Of a stretch of 64,000 nt of DNA, positions 37,001-48,484 are shown piece after piece; within the stretch, counting starts at the first letter, position 1; every line of letters starts with the position of its first letter. The notes below the pieces were generated by a model, which did no database searches, was not told the DNA's origin, and was given only the letters and a program-made list of their open reading frames with translations. Source of the DNA: Malurus cyaneus samueli (Eukaryota; Chordata; Aves; Passeriformes; Maluridae); contig CM019227.1 of the NCBI GenBank assembly GCA_009741485.1, positions 14,724,730 to 14,788,729 of the forward strand, in the 5' to 3' direction. Made by a program: the position numbers and the translations under genes.

Positions 37001-40000
37001 TTAATAAGAAAATGAGCATCTAAATAACATCATATGCAGCAATCACTTCCTAAAATTATTTTTGTGTAGGAAAATTATTTCTCTAATAGGAAACTGTTTC
37101 CTCCTCAGGTATTATGCATCTGACTTTCATGGGTTTAGCTCCTTTATTCAAGTCTCTGTGTCTCATAATCACTTTTTGTAACTATATTAACACAAACTCT
37201 TTACTAGTTTAGATTCCACCTTTCTAATATCCTGGGAGAACTACATCCATCTTCATTATCATTTTTCCATCCTCATCTTTCAAAAGGATCGAGTTGAATA
37301 ATCGATCAATGCCACAAAAAGACAGTCCTTGATTGCACAAAGCTGAGCAGGTTCCAGGAGCTGAGGATTCCTGCACACCCAACCCAAGGAGGGAGTGAGG
37401 GATTTAGGGGAACACATGGCCATCACAGCCCTGATTTCCTTCCTGGGCACGGGAATGGGTACAGTCACCATCATAGCTCAAAGAAAGCAGCCAAAGAACA
37501 CAAGTTCTGTGTTTTCTGATTGCTGGGCGAGTCACCCTCACTGTCCTGCACTGCCCAGATCTGGGTGTGGAAATCACCTTTCACTTGAAACCCTTCAAAT
37601 GAAGGTTTCATGAGACAAATGACAGAGGAGATGCAACCACAGCCTTATTTAAAGCAAAGACAGAATTAAAGCAACACCTTTCATCGCTCTAATAACAGTT
37701 TTCAGTGCTGTAAACTTGGGACTGACACTCTTGTAAGAGGCAGTTTCAGTTTCTTAGAATGTTCTCTAATTCCAGTTTCTTGCCTTTCCAGCTTCAATAT
37801 TTTCTGCCATGGACAAGTTACATTCTCTGCTCTGGGAGCCTGATTGAGGGCATTGCTGCAGAGAACAAAGCTGGCAGACATCAATCACTATGTGCTGGCA
37901 AAACCCATTTTTTGTTCCTTCAATATACACAGAGTCCAAAACAAGAGCCAGTTTATGTGAGCCCAAGTAAATAAATTGGGAAAAAACCCGTAAGCACCAG
38001 AGTAGATGGAATAGCTCATAAAAATCATCCCTTCTTAAATTTAGAATAAGGGCTGGAAAATAAAGCTGTGTTTTCATTTTGAATCAGTTAGAAAGTAGCA
38101 CTTGAGAATGTTTATTTTAACAAGGGGAAGAGTTTCCGAATAGGCTCTGTTACTTCTCCTCCACACTCCCCACAAATTCTATTTAGGGTTGGGTTTGGGG
38201 TTTTTTTAACTCTTCTATTCAAAGAGAAAAAGGCATCTTGCTGTCTCCTGCTTTCCCAGGAGAGACAGCAGAGGTGGAGGTAGAGACTGAAGTTAATTCT
38301 CTGTGAGCTTTATCAGAGCTGAGAGGAGCAGAGAGGAAATGTGAAGGCAAAGTCACCACACACCAAACTTGTGAAGGATTTAAGGCAAAGGGTGCTGAAA
38401 TGAAAAGGCTTTCCATGAGTTTCACTACTCCTGCTATCTACTACTGCTCTACTACCAGATACACAGTGATGCTGGGTTTTCCCAAAAACAGATCAAAAAT
38501 CTCTTACTCCCCTCTCCTGCATCACGTTGAGGTTCAGCTCTCCATGCAGTGCAGACCTCCAAACTCTAAATTTCAGCATTCAATATTCTCGTACAAACCA
38601 AGCTTCACTCCCCATCTCAGTGTCAGTGGGGTTTTATGGCACATAAATTAATTACACACAGCTCTAAGTAAGCTGCACTTTCTCATCTTTCAAGGCATTA
38701 GAGATGATGGCACAGATGCTAAAAGGGAAGTGCTTTCCATGAGCTAATAAACAAGATGCTATCTCAAGGAATTAGTGAAATGCCTCACTCAGAACTAAAG
38801 GATCCATTAATAATTGGGGTAGTGCTCTGGATCTCATGAAGAGTAATTCCATTTTTCAATGACACATTTTAAAGCATGTGTTGTTCTTTGATTTATGAGA
38901 AAACAATAAATATGGTTATACCAAACAATTTCCCTCAGACTTAGCAAAGCCTGTCTGCTGCTCCCCAGAAAAGAAATATTTTTTTTTTAACTGAACACTA
39001 ATGGAATTTAATGTAAATTTATTATTAAAATTATATCTGCCATTATAGAAAATAATGTCTACTTTTTTGAAATGATTGAAAATACTTAAGTATGAAACTG
39101 CTTGTTTGGCTGTAAGGCTGCGCTCCTTCCTTGAGTGAAAAATGAGAAATCGCCACTAAATTAATTGCAAAACAGCATTTTACATTTTTCTTACTAACAA
39201 ATTATATTCCAAGTTGTTTGCTTCCTTCTCTAAGCTGATTAATTCTCTGTGATCTCTTTATTATCTCTGTAATTTTCCTTGACTTCTATTCACGTTGTGA
39301 CCAAAAAAAACCACATTCCCATATTTTATTTTCATTGATTAAGGTGGTTTTTTGTGATAGAAATTTCCTATTAGTTCTTTGGGGGGTCACAGTACAGAAT
39401 AGGTGAGCAGAGAACAAAGCACCACAAATTTCCAAGTTACACTTTGGTGTCAGTGAAGATGCCAACACGAGATTTTAGACAGCAGGCCAAAGTAATGATG
39501 GCACAATAAAACATCATTACTCCACCTGTGGATCAGTGTAACAGAGATATTGATAATTTCTGTACTGATCCATGAATTGTAAGAGTGGGCAGTTCAGAAA
39601 GCTGGGCCTTACTGTAAAGCACAGGTGGATGGAGAAAATTTAACGTCTGAACTCAGACCTACCTGAGTTATGACAGGGCTGAGGAATTGAAAACTTTGGT
39701 GGCCTCAAATGATGTTTTCTGGCAAGGTGAGCTCTAGATTAGCAAGGGTTCCTCTCAGACAGCCGTGTAATTACATGAGAATACACATGTGCTACCCTTG
39801 GAAATGGAATTCTTTCTGCTGAGTCACTGTTCTAATTTTACAAATGTGTGGACCACATAGATACACACACAGAGCACCCACATGTGGCCTCTTAAATTCA
39901 GGCAAATTTAGGTTATTTATTAGTCAGAAAGTATTAGCTCATTTGTTTTGCAAGTACTACCCAAAAAAGTATTGTCCAATTCAAAACTGTATCACACAGA

Positions 40001-40122
40001 GATGGAAATCATTTTCTTACATACTTTTATGGCTGAATTTAACTAAGATGGGATATTAATGACATCATGAGTGGCCCACACTGTTCTCTCACTACATGCT
40101 GCACTCCATGTTAAGAATTATG

Positions 40123-40167
40123 AATTCTTAAATTCATAAATAAATTCCATGTTGGAATTTAAGAATT
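40123..40167. repeat. 13-bp perfect inverted repeat, AT-rich
   Basis: The arms AATTCTTAAATTC (40123-40135) and GAATTTAAGAATT (40155-40167) are exact reverse complements separated by 19 bases. A competing inner pairing AAATTCC/GGAATTT also exists. A TCCATGTT direct repeat overlaps. No terminal transposon motif is recognised. Confidence 0.75.
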
Positions 40168-40256
40168 TATTTTTAAACCAGGCAGAGGTGGAGAGCCCAG
40201 TTTGTTTAGCTGCAGCATCCATTTGGTCACTGAGGAATTCTGACTGAAATATGAAA

Positions 40257-40289
40257 GCATTCTAAACTTGCAGGGCATTCTAAACTTGC
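40257..40289. repeat. Direct duplication of GCATTCTAAACTTGC
   Basis: Two exact 15-base copies at 40257-40271 and 40275-40289, period 18. A minor replication-slippage duplication. Confidence 0.8.
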
Positions 40290-41032
40290 TTCCATCATTG
40301 CCATGCACAAATTCCTGGGCTGACTCTAAATGAGAATGGCAACAGAGGGGTGACTTCAGTGGGACACCATCCTCGCCAAGGGGTAACTCAGGCAAACTTC
40401 AGAAAACTGTCTTCCTCCAGTAGTGGCAATGCTGTTTGGCTTATTAAACTGCACAAAACACTCAATTAAAACAACAGAACATCATTTTAAAAAATAACCT
40501 GATTCTGTGGCATCATTTTTATACTAATTTTTAGGACATCTTATTTCTCTGAGATAATAACTGCCGATTGTGATGGAATGGTCAAAGTGCCTGTCTTAAA
40601 TATCCCTGAAAACTCAGCCCAAAGGGCAATGATAAGATTAGCAAATTTGTCTGGAGAAAGATGCTCCTTTTGACTCAATGGAACTAAGGTTTAAAATTGT
40701 GGAAACTGGTGCAGGTCTCCCATCACCTCCAGAGGGGTTGGGGCAGTGCTGGCAGCTCCTGCACAAGGGGACACCCACAGTGGGAGCCAAGGAGCTGCTG
40801 AATGTGATTTCAGAGAGGTCATCTCCACTCACTGCCTGAGCCAACCCTTCCTGACCCCTTCCCAGAGAGACCCAGCTGCTCTACAGAGAGGTAGAGACAA
40901 ATCAACTTCAAAAATTTATGATAAAATACTGCTCTGGCCCGGGATCTTCTAAGTTTTCAGTTTTTCCAGATTTCCCAATTTCTTAACAGGTGAAAATCTT
41001 TTGCCAATGTTATTAGGGCTTTTAAAGTATTA

Positions 41033-41045
41033 CATGCAGCATGCA
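41033..41045 (-). promoter_or_regulatory. Tandem UGCAUG pair in the intron after the 133-nt exon
   Basis: Two CATGCA hexamers (41033-41038 and 41040-41045) are separated by one base, giving UGCAUG-C-UGCAUG in the RBFOX1 pre-mRNA. They lie about 770 nt after the 133-nt exon donor and 7.1 kb before B40. Closely spaced pairs can bind RBFOX cooperatively; distal action is known for this family. Function is inferred. Confidence 0.45.
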
Positions 41046-41571
41046 AAGGCTTTTTGTGACAGCTTTTGCAAAGCTACAGGAGAATTTGTTTCTTCTTTCT
41101 TCCCCCCCCCCAAAAAAATAAAAAAAATAGATAAAACCCACTCTTCTGAAATAAAGCAGATTATAGAGTCTCTAAAAATTAATACTATAAATTCCCCTTC
41201 TGGGTTCCTCATCTTACTGCTTGGTTTTAGTAAATTCAGGTCTCTGACAGCAAAATCTTATTTAAACAAAAGTACTCAAAACCCATGGTCCTGAGGGAAG
41301 CACCCCAGATTTCTATCACGAAGATGGCAACTAGAAAAACTAAGCAAACTGCAATTCAGAGAAAAAAAAAAAAAATGTAGCAAAGCCTTCAGGTCCAGAG
41401 ACAACTCCCAGCAGGCGATTTGAAGAAAAACAAGAAGTTAACTCGATCCAACCTCCTTAATAACCAGATGTTCGCAATCATCAAAAATAGACCTTTAGCC
41501 GAAACAACCTCTCTGTTCCAGAGCGTTCCGTTTCTAGGAGCATTTACATAACAATGTGTGACATCCGAAAC

Positions 41572-41588
41572 GCTCGGGGCCCCCGAGC
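41572..41588. repeat. GC-rich 8-bp perfect inverted repeat
   Basis: The arms GCTCGGGG and CCCCGAGC flank a single central C. The repeat lies about 225 nt after the 133-nt exon donor, at the edge of the CpG-rich patch around that exon. It can form a short hairpin or cruciform; no function is assigned. Confidence 0.6.
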
Positions 41589-41682
41589 ATGGCACTACAA
41601 ATTACAGTCATTTTTCACCAAAGCCGCCGTGCGAGGAGCCGCTGCCGCTGCCGGGCGAGCCCCGGGGATGCGGGTGGAGAGC

Positions 41683-41780
41683 ATCCCATCCCATCCCATC
41701 CCATTCCATCCCATGGATCCCATCCCATCCCATGGATCCCATCCCATGGATCCCATTCCATCCCATCCCATCCCATCCCA
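41683..41780 (-). repeat. CCCAT/GGGAT minisatellite next to a 5' splice site
   Basis: About 98 bp built of CCCAT units, with variants CCATT and a longer unit ending in GGATCC. The plus strand is C-rich; the transcribed strand is GGGAT-rich, with four or more consecutive GGGAU units at each end of the array. It starts 33 nt inside the intron after the 133-nt exon donor. G-triplets near donors are known splicing enhancers (hnRNP H/F), and the run fits the simple G-quadruplex pattern of four G3 tracts with two-base loops. Confidence 0.95.
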
Positions 41781-41812
41781 AAGCGGCACAGGACAGCAGA
41801 CAGAGCTCCTTA

Positions 41813-42019
<207 letters not shown>

Positions 42020-42788
42020 TTAAAGCTCGTCAAAATCTTTTTTGAACTCATCTTTTCACACAAAATCCCCGCGTGCGAAGGGCAGGCAGCAAGCTGGGGT
42101 TTGGCTCACACACGGCTCTGAGCTCCTCAGCACACACCATCACAAAGAGTGGTGGGTGGCTCAGCCAACATCACTGCCAGGAGACTCCAGAGCTCCAAGT
42201 TCAGGCTCAAATTCATCATGGCAGAGATATTTGCATGGCGTTATTGGATCTGTCTGCTAAAGTCAGCCCTGCGTGGAGTAATGGTGACATTAGACACTTA
42301 GGTGACCTCAAGTCATCTAAATTATCCAGTGATTTGGCCAACTGAACAGAGCTTTCTTTTGGCTCTTAAATGTGTAATGGCAAAAAGAATGAGTTTTTCT
42401 CTATTTTCTCTTTGGGTTGTACACCATGCACATAACTCCTTCAAAGGCAAGAGTTGTGCATACTTTAGAAATTCATCTGAATCCACATAATATTCTGACA
42501 ACATAGAAATAGCTTAATTATATAACAAAGAAATTAGCTCAGACATTTTTATATTGTCATTGCAACTAAGTGTGAACATTAATTACCATTCAATGCGAGA
42601 CTTAAAATATTTTAATCAGAAATTGAACAGTAACACAGTATTAGAGAGTTTCTCTCTAGAGAAGCTCTGCAAAACTTCTTTCTTGATAGCTTTTTAATTG
42701 AAAAATTAATAATAAAACCCCAGAACAACAAACAAAACTTTCCACTTTCCTTTTCCTGACAGTTTTTTAAGCAGTTATTCATTATTTC

Positions 42789-42822
42789 CTTTTTCTTTTG
42801 TACACTTTTTCTTTTGTACACA
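42789..42822. repeat. Short tandem duplication CTTTTTCTTTTGTACA
   Basis: Two adjacent copies of a 16-17-base unit ending TTTTGTACAC. It is intronic and about 850 nt upstream of the 133-nt exon in transcription direction. Confidence 0.75.
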
Positions 42823-43727
42823 GATTGCATGTCAATGTTAGACCAGGTATGTCTTGAATTATTTCATCAGTGAGACAGATAAAATCAAATCCAGCTCTGT
42901 TAGCACTCAGGTGACATCAAATGTACTTCACCCTGTTGATTTTTTTTCAGTATGTAAATAAAGAAATTAAAAAAAATATTACTTAGCAAAGCCCTAATAT
43001 AAAGCAAATGGAAATACTGATGTATAAAAGAGCTTTTCAAATCTGAAGTATGAATTGATTTCAATCCTCATTTAGCACTGAATTTTAAAAGAAACCTTGA
43101 ATTTGGAAAAAGAAAATGAAAAAATTCACAACTTTTAGGTCTTGCTGACTGAACATGTGAAGGCAAATACAAAAAGGTTACACAGTAATTCTGCAGATTT
43201 ACATGCCTGGGATACAGCATAAACCAACCTTAGGGCAATACAAATAAATCAGATCTGTCTTAGGAAGTGCAAATACCATAGTTTTATTCCTATATGTCAA
43301 AATCAGAAAGATGAGCTTGCAGAACTCAGTATCCTGATACTCGTAACTTTGATAAGTTGATAACTTTGCAAGCAACTACATTTAAGAAATCTTAAAGGAA
43401 TTGTACTGGAAAAAAATTCTTTTAAGGAAAAACAACATGTACATCATATATGTGAAATCTGGATGCTGTGAATACTCTCACATATTCAAGAAGATTGAGT
43501 ATTGACCAGTACAAAGACAGCAGTGACAGAATTATCACCTGGCCCTGAACAACCTATATTTTCTCCTTTTCCTTTCCAAGTATACAGACTTGTGTAACAG
43601 TTAATACAATATGCAGAGGAAAATGTGAAAAATAATTTGCATAATGTTCAGAGAGCTGCAGACCTACACACTCCCTCGAGTCTTACAGCTTTGCTTTGGG
43701 CACCCAGTTTCTGCCCCTTCCCAAATA

Positions 43728-43790
43728 CAGGAATTGGACTCGATGGACAACTGATCTAATCCAGTGCAGTTATTGTTGTGTAACAGTGAT
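43728..43790 (+). mobile_element. Probable old CR1-like LINE 3' remnant
   Basis: The stretch GGAATTGGACTCGATGGAC followed by AACTGATCTAATCCAGTG resembles the conserved 3' region of sauropsid CR1 elements (a TGGAC-TAGATGGACC-A-TGATC-GATCCAGT-type motif). It is short and diverged and lacks a clear terminal repeat, so it is a weak call. Confidence 0.45.
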
Positions 43791-46239
43791 TTCAGCTACA
43801 CTCTGCCTGCATTGGAAAAATCACTCCTTTCCAACTCATAGGCATTTCTACAAGTAAGTTTTTTTTCAGTAAACTAATGGTTAATTTCTGCCTTAAAAAA
43901 AAAAAAAAAAAGGTAAATAGATAAATAAAAACAAGCCAAACTAACTAGTGCTGAGAAGAGTCTGCTTAAGCAAATGGGTGAAAATGAACTTGAGAGAATG
44001 GCTGGGAAAAACTGTTGTCTGAAATAGTAAACTTTAGTCTTTAGGGACACACTTAAAATGTCAAAATTAAGAGAAATATCTCTGGTCTAAATAGCAATTC
44101 CAAAAAAAAAATAGCCAATAACCCCCCCCAAAAAAAATGTAAAAGAAAACTTACATTTTTTTATGAGAAAGAAGGCTTTCTCCCACAAAAGAGGAGAAAA
44201 GGCAAGAGAACAGAGAGAGCAGGAAGAGCCACTTAGTCCACAAGTGTTTACTAAATCTAAAACCTGCAATGGAGGCTCAGCAGCCATGGGAGATGCTAAG
44301 ACAAGACAGTGATTTTTATAATTTTCAAAGGATCTGCAACACAAAGGATGAGTTAGGATGAGAGGCCTAAAATAAAGTAATTGTTTTGCTTGCCTTAATA
44401 AAGTCATGGAGCAGCAAATGTCTAAAGCAAAGCAAAGCACTAAAAAAAAGCTCATAGATGCAATTAGTAGAAAAATTCACTGCAGAGCAGTGATTTGCAG
44501 TTCTGTCAGGAAGAGGATCAGGTAAGATGGAAACCCAACATGGGAAACACGGGATGAAAAGGGAAATTGAAGGCTATTGCAATCTTGTGAGGTCCAACAG
44601 CTGAGTTTATGCGTAAGAGAATCATATCCATCCTAAAACCTGATTTGGGTCTGTGTGAAAATCAGAGTATCTTCAAAAACACCTTATATCGTCAGGTGGC
44701 AATGTCAGAGATCAAGATTAGAGGTAAAATAATCAATAATCAACAGGTTTTGTCACCATGGATTTGAGTTCAGGAAAAATCCGTTACACTACCTCAGCCC
44801 TGATAAGAAATCAGATGGGCAGGAATAGGTAATAACCACAGAATTTATTTTGCTACCAACTTTTTAATATCTTCACCCCAAAATAACCAGCAGAAGTGGC
44901 ACCGTTAGAAAACAGCTGAAGAATGGACTTCATAAAGAGAATTTTATGAAAAGGGTTGTCCCATCAGGAAGCATTAAATGCTATTAACCAGTCCCAAAAG
45001 TAATGAACGTAGTAGCCAGGAGGGGTAGAGGTTTTAATGACTTACAGTTTGTAGGTCAACCTTCCTTAGTGCCTCAGCGCCAATCTGCTGAGACTCAGTG
45101 AGTGAAAACGCTATTATAATGGGGTTGGAAATGTGTTTGACTCTCAGCAGGGAAGCATCTGAGCCCACTTCTAAGCAAAAGTAACTTAAATTCATCAAAG
45201 TAATTTCATGGCTGGAATTCTTCTGATCTGTGACAGAGAAAAGGCAGATTTCTCCAAAAATAGATTGACGATAAGAGATGATAACATGAGGTTAAAAAAG
45301 GGAAAGCTTCTCTAGGGACAATATGTAATCAAACATCAAGCCATAGAAAATAATTAAAACAATTTACATTTTCATCTAATGGCCTCATCCATTCTGCAGT
45401 TATTCATTCAGCTACTCAAATATGAATGAAACTACAACAGCATCACAAAAATCAGTTCCTGCAAACTGCAATTTTACTTTTTCAAGTTAAAAAAAAAAAA
45501 TAGAGTATAAACAAAACGCTGTAGAAATCCTTGGCTTTGCTTAATGTAAGCCTAAATAAAATTTTTTAGGAATATTATGCTGGTAAGATTTCTTCTTTAA
45601 ACTTATTTGTTCTATTTGTATACTTAGGAGGGTAAAATTTTTAAATGTATTATTACAATGAATATGGTCTACAAAGTTCTCTCTTTTTACCCTTTATAAA
45701 CATGGAATCACTGTCAGGGTTCCTCCTTCACGGAACTTCAGTTTAGATCTCGAACATGAAATCTGGCCAGCAAATTGCCACATATAAGCAAATAAAAAGG
45801 CCCTTGGAATCAATAGGATTCGTGGTAGTATATCAGGAAAATTTAGGTAACTAATGATTTTTATAGAAAAAGCAAATATGAGCATAAGGGAGAAAAACTT
45901 AATCTTTGTGTTCACAGATGAAATTTAATCAAATCCTAATTTGTCCCAGAAGATGTAATATAAGCATTTTTTTTACTAATTTTTTATTAAATGAACATGA
46001 CAGGGAGGTGCACTTTGTAGGCACCATGTCTCAACACAGGCCTGAGAAAATAAAGGCTGACAGAGCAATGAAAAGCTTGAATTCTCTCCCAAAAAAAGAG
46101 GAATATAACTGGCAAAAATATACTTAAGGGTTATACGCTGCGTATTAAAGTTTTAAAGCTTTGGGATAGATGAAAGAGCAGCAGATGCAAAAAACAACAG
46201 GGGGCAGATTTTGTATCAAAGCCATAAAAATATACAGCC

Positions 46240-46560
46240 ACTTTAATGGGCAATTATTCTTCACATTTGTGCTGCGGTTTGAATTTGTATGAGGGCGCCA
46301 TATGCCCCGAGAAAGGTGTGCCATCAAAATGGATGAGCAAATCCACCTCTCATTGCTCCTCATCTCTCCTCCTCCGCTCAGACTGGCAGGTCATCCACCA
46401 CCAAGAGTTTGCAAATGTTTTATGGGAAGGGTTTTAATGTTACATCACGTTGGAGTCAGTTTATCATTAATTTACTGCGGCACAGTTTAACTGCTCGAAA
46501 GACGGGGAGACGCATTTGCATTATTCCCATGGTTCGGGAGGATCCCCGTCGAGGAAGCTC
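46240..46560. promoter_or_regulatory. Candidate conserved enhancer-like element
   Basis: About 320 bp without homopolymers, with CpGs unusual for the surrounding AT-rich intron. It holds CAATTA, a CATATG E-box within GCGCCATATGCC, and an exact ATTTGCAT octamer at 46514-46521 (POU-factor motif). The composition resembles vertebrate conserved non-coding elements. No alignment could be made, so this is only a candidate. Confidence 0.3.
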
Positions 46561-48298
46561 AATAAATTAAAAACAAAGAGATATAATGGGTAGCGTGCTG
46601 AGAGAGGCTAAGCAGAATAATCTGTATGATATTATCTGAGATTTCAGGGACGGAATCAGCGGTTTATCCCGATGTGCACTGTGTTTTCCCTCCACTGCAA
46701 TAGTAATAAGTATTATTAAGTGGCATTCTTGAAAAGAATTATAAACACTGTGCTAAAGAGGATTTGTGTGTTTAAATACGCAGACCAAAGCACACTGCAA
46801 GCAAAAATGTAAGCTCTGTTAGTACAGATTTTACGTGAAAAGGCATTTAAATTAAATATGAATATATGAACATACACACACTTCAAATTCAGGGTAAAAA
46901 AAAAATCTTTAGAAAGTTTGCAGTGTTTAAAATTAGCAGGCTGAAAATACATTTCTTCACCTGTCACTGCTGTGAGATGATTTTCTCTGGGATCTAGTTG
47001 TGGATTAACTACATTCAAAGCAAATTTCCCATATACATCAAACTGGTCACTTCTATTTCTTTCTTTCACGATTTATTTATTTTTTTTCAACCATACTTTA
47101 AATTGTAGAATGACTATTTCCTTACTACTGTAGAAAAAATACATGCCAGTATTATACACTGTTGTTTAGGAATGAATAAATCTGCATTTTGGAGAAACCC
47201 TTACTTATAGGACATTCTCATTTGAAATGCATTAAAAAGGAAAACAAAAATCTCTAATTAATGTACAAGTCTAATCACCATTCTCCACATGGAAGAGTAA
47301 TTTTTCACTGTTCATTTGCTCGGTGTAATCTCAAAACTGACATAACAGAGAAGCAATGGCCTATAAATCTGCTCTCATTTGTTTCTTTAATATTCATATT
47401 CCATTGAACTACAGCTGCTTGTTGCTGCAGTCTATTACAACATGCAAAACTGTCGATAAAAATATTATGAAAGGCAAGATGTGTTTCTTCATGGCTCTGT
47501 GTGCCATTTATTTGGGAAAAAAATAACAACAAATGACTCATGGATTGTCCCTTAGTTTGCTGCACGCTGGGCGATTAGTGATTAATTACCTTGCTGCAAA
47601 TTGACATGGCACAAGGAAATTGACACAGCTCTGATTAATTAACTTTTTTATGCAAGACAGTTACTTACAAAACACTGCACACTGTAATTGAATCCCTTTA
47701 CACAACACTACTGCATTAAGTTTCCTGTCAAATCCAAATCAGCACTAAATTTCACATAAATTTGGTGAAACTTTTTCTACTGATTTGTATGTAAATATTT
47801 CTAGAGGGAGGACAGGCAACTGCTTTAACACACTGTTTTCAAATATTTCAGCCTCGGACATGGGCAAAACAAGATTTTCGATTTTTCCATGCCAAACCAT
47901 AATCAAATGCATGAAAAAAAACATAAATTAAATATTTCAGTAAAGAGCCACCCACCATTTAATGTGCTTATTCCTACATTAAATTATAGGGAGACACTTA
48001 ACTGTTCCAACGAAACTTTCCATTTGGTTATCTTTAGCTCGAAGTTGTTTTCATATCTAGCTGATCTATTATTTCAATGACTTGCACATGGTGACTTCCC
48101 TGTAATTATTTTAAGTCTGGATAGAACTTGTTCTTTTTATCTGCCCGCCTTTGTTTCATCTCATGTACCAATAAACAACCCACTATTGGTTTTGATCTAT
48201 ACTGACAGCATTAAATGCTATTAATTTATAACTTTCTGAGCAAAATCTTGAAGCCCAAGCCTGGAAAATGTCTTTTCTTCTTGTCTAAGCTTTTTCCC

Positions 48299-48484
48299 TG
48301 TGAGGGTGATGAGCACAGGTGCCTGGGGGGCTGTGGAATCTCCATCCTTGGAGATATTCCCCAGCTCTTTAAGGTCCTGGACAGCTCAAGGCTTTGCTGC
48401 TGGAGCAGGGGGTGGAAAAGTTTCTCCAGAGGTCCTTCAAGCCTCAGCCAGGCAGATTCAGCCATTCAGTGATTTTGTGATTAT
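48299..48484 (+). mobile_element. CR1 LINE 3' end fragment
   Basis: The segment contains GGGGCTGTGGAATCTCCATCC, CTTGGAGATATTCC, AAGGTCCTGGACAGCTC, GGAGCAGGGGGTGGA and CTCCAGAGGTCC in the order of the 3' end of avian CR1. It closes with the diagnostic short terminal repeat variant ATTCAGTGATTTTGTGATT. It lies in plus orientation, antisense to RBFOX1, and is 5' truncated, as nearly all CR1 copies are. Only non-coding 3' sequence remains, so it is dead. It is the best evidence in the window for an avian or sauropsid host. Confidence 0.85.

Noticed and set aside
38182..38207. Telomere-like TTTAGGGTTGGGTTTGGGG run
   Set aside because: Too short and degenerate for an interstitial telomere, with only three G-runs; probably chance.
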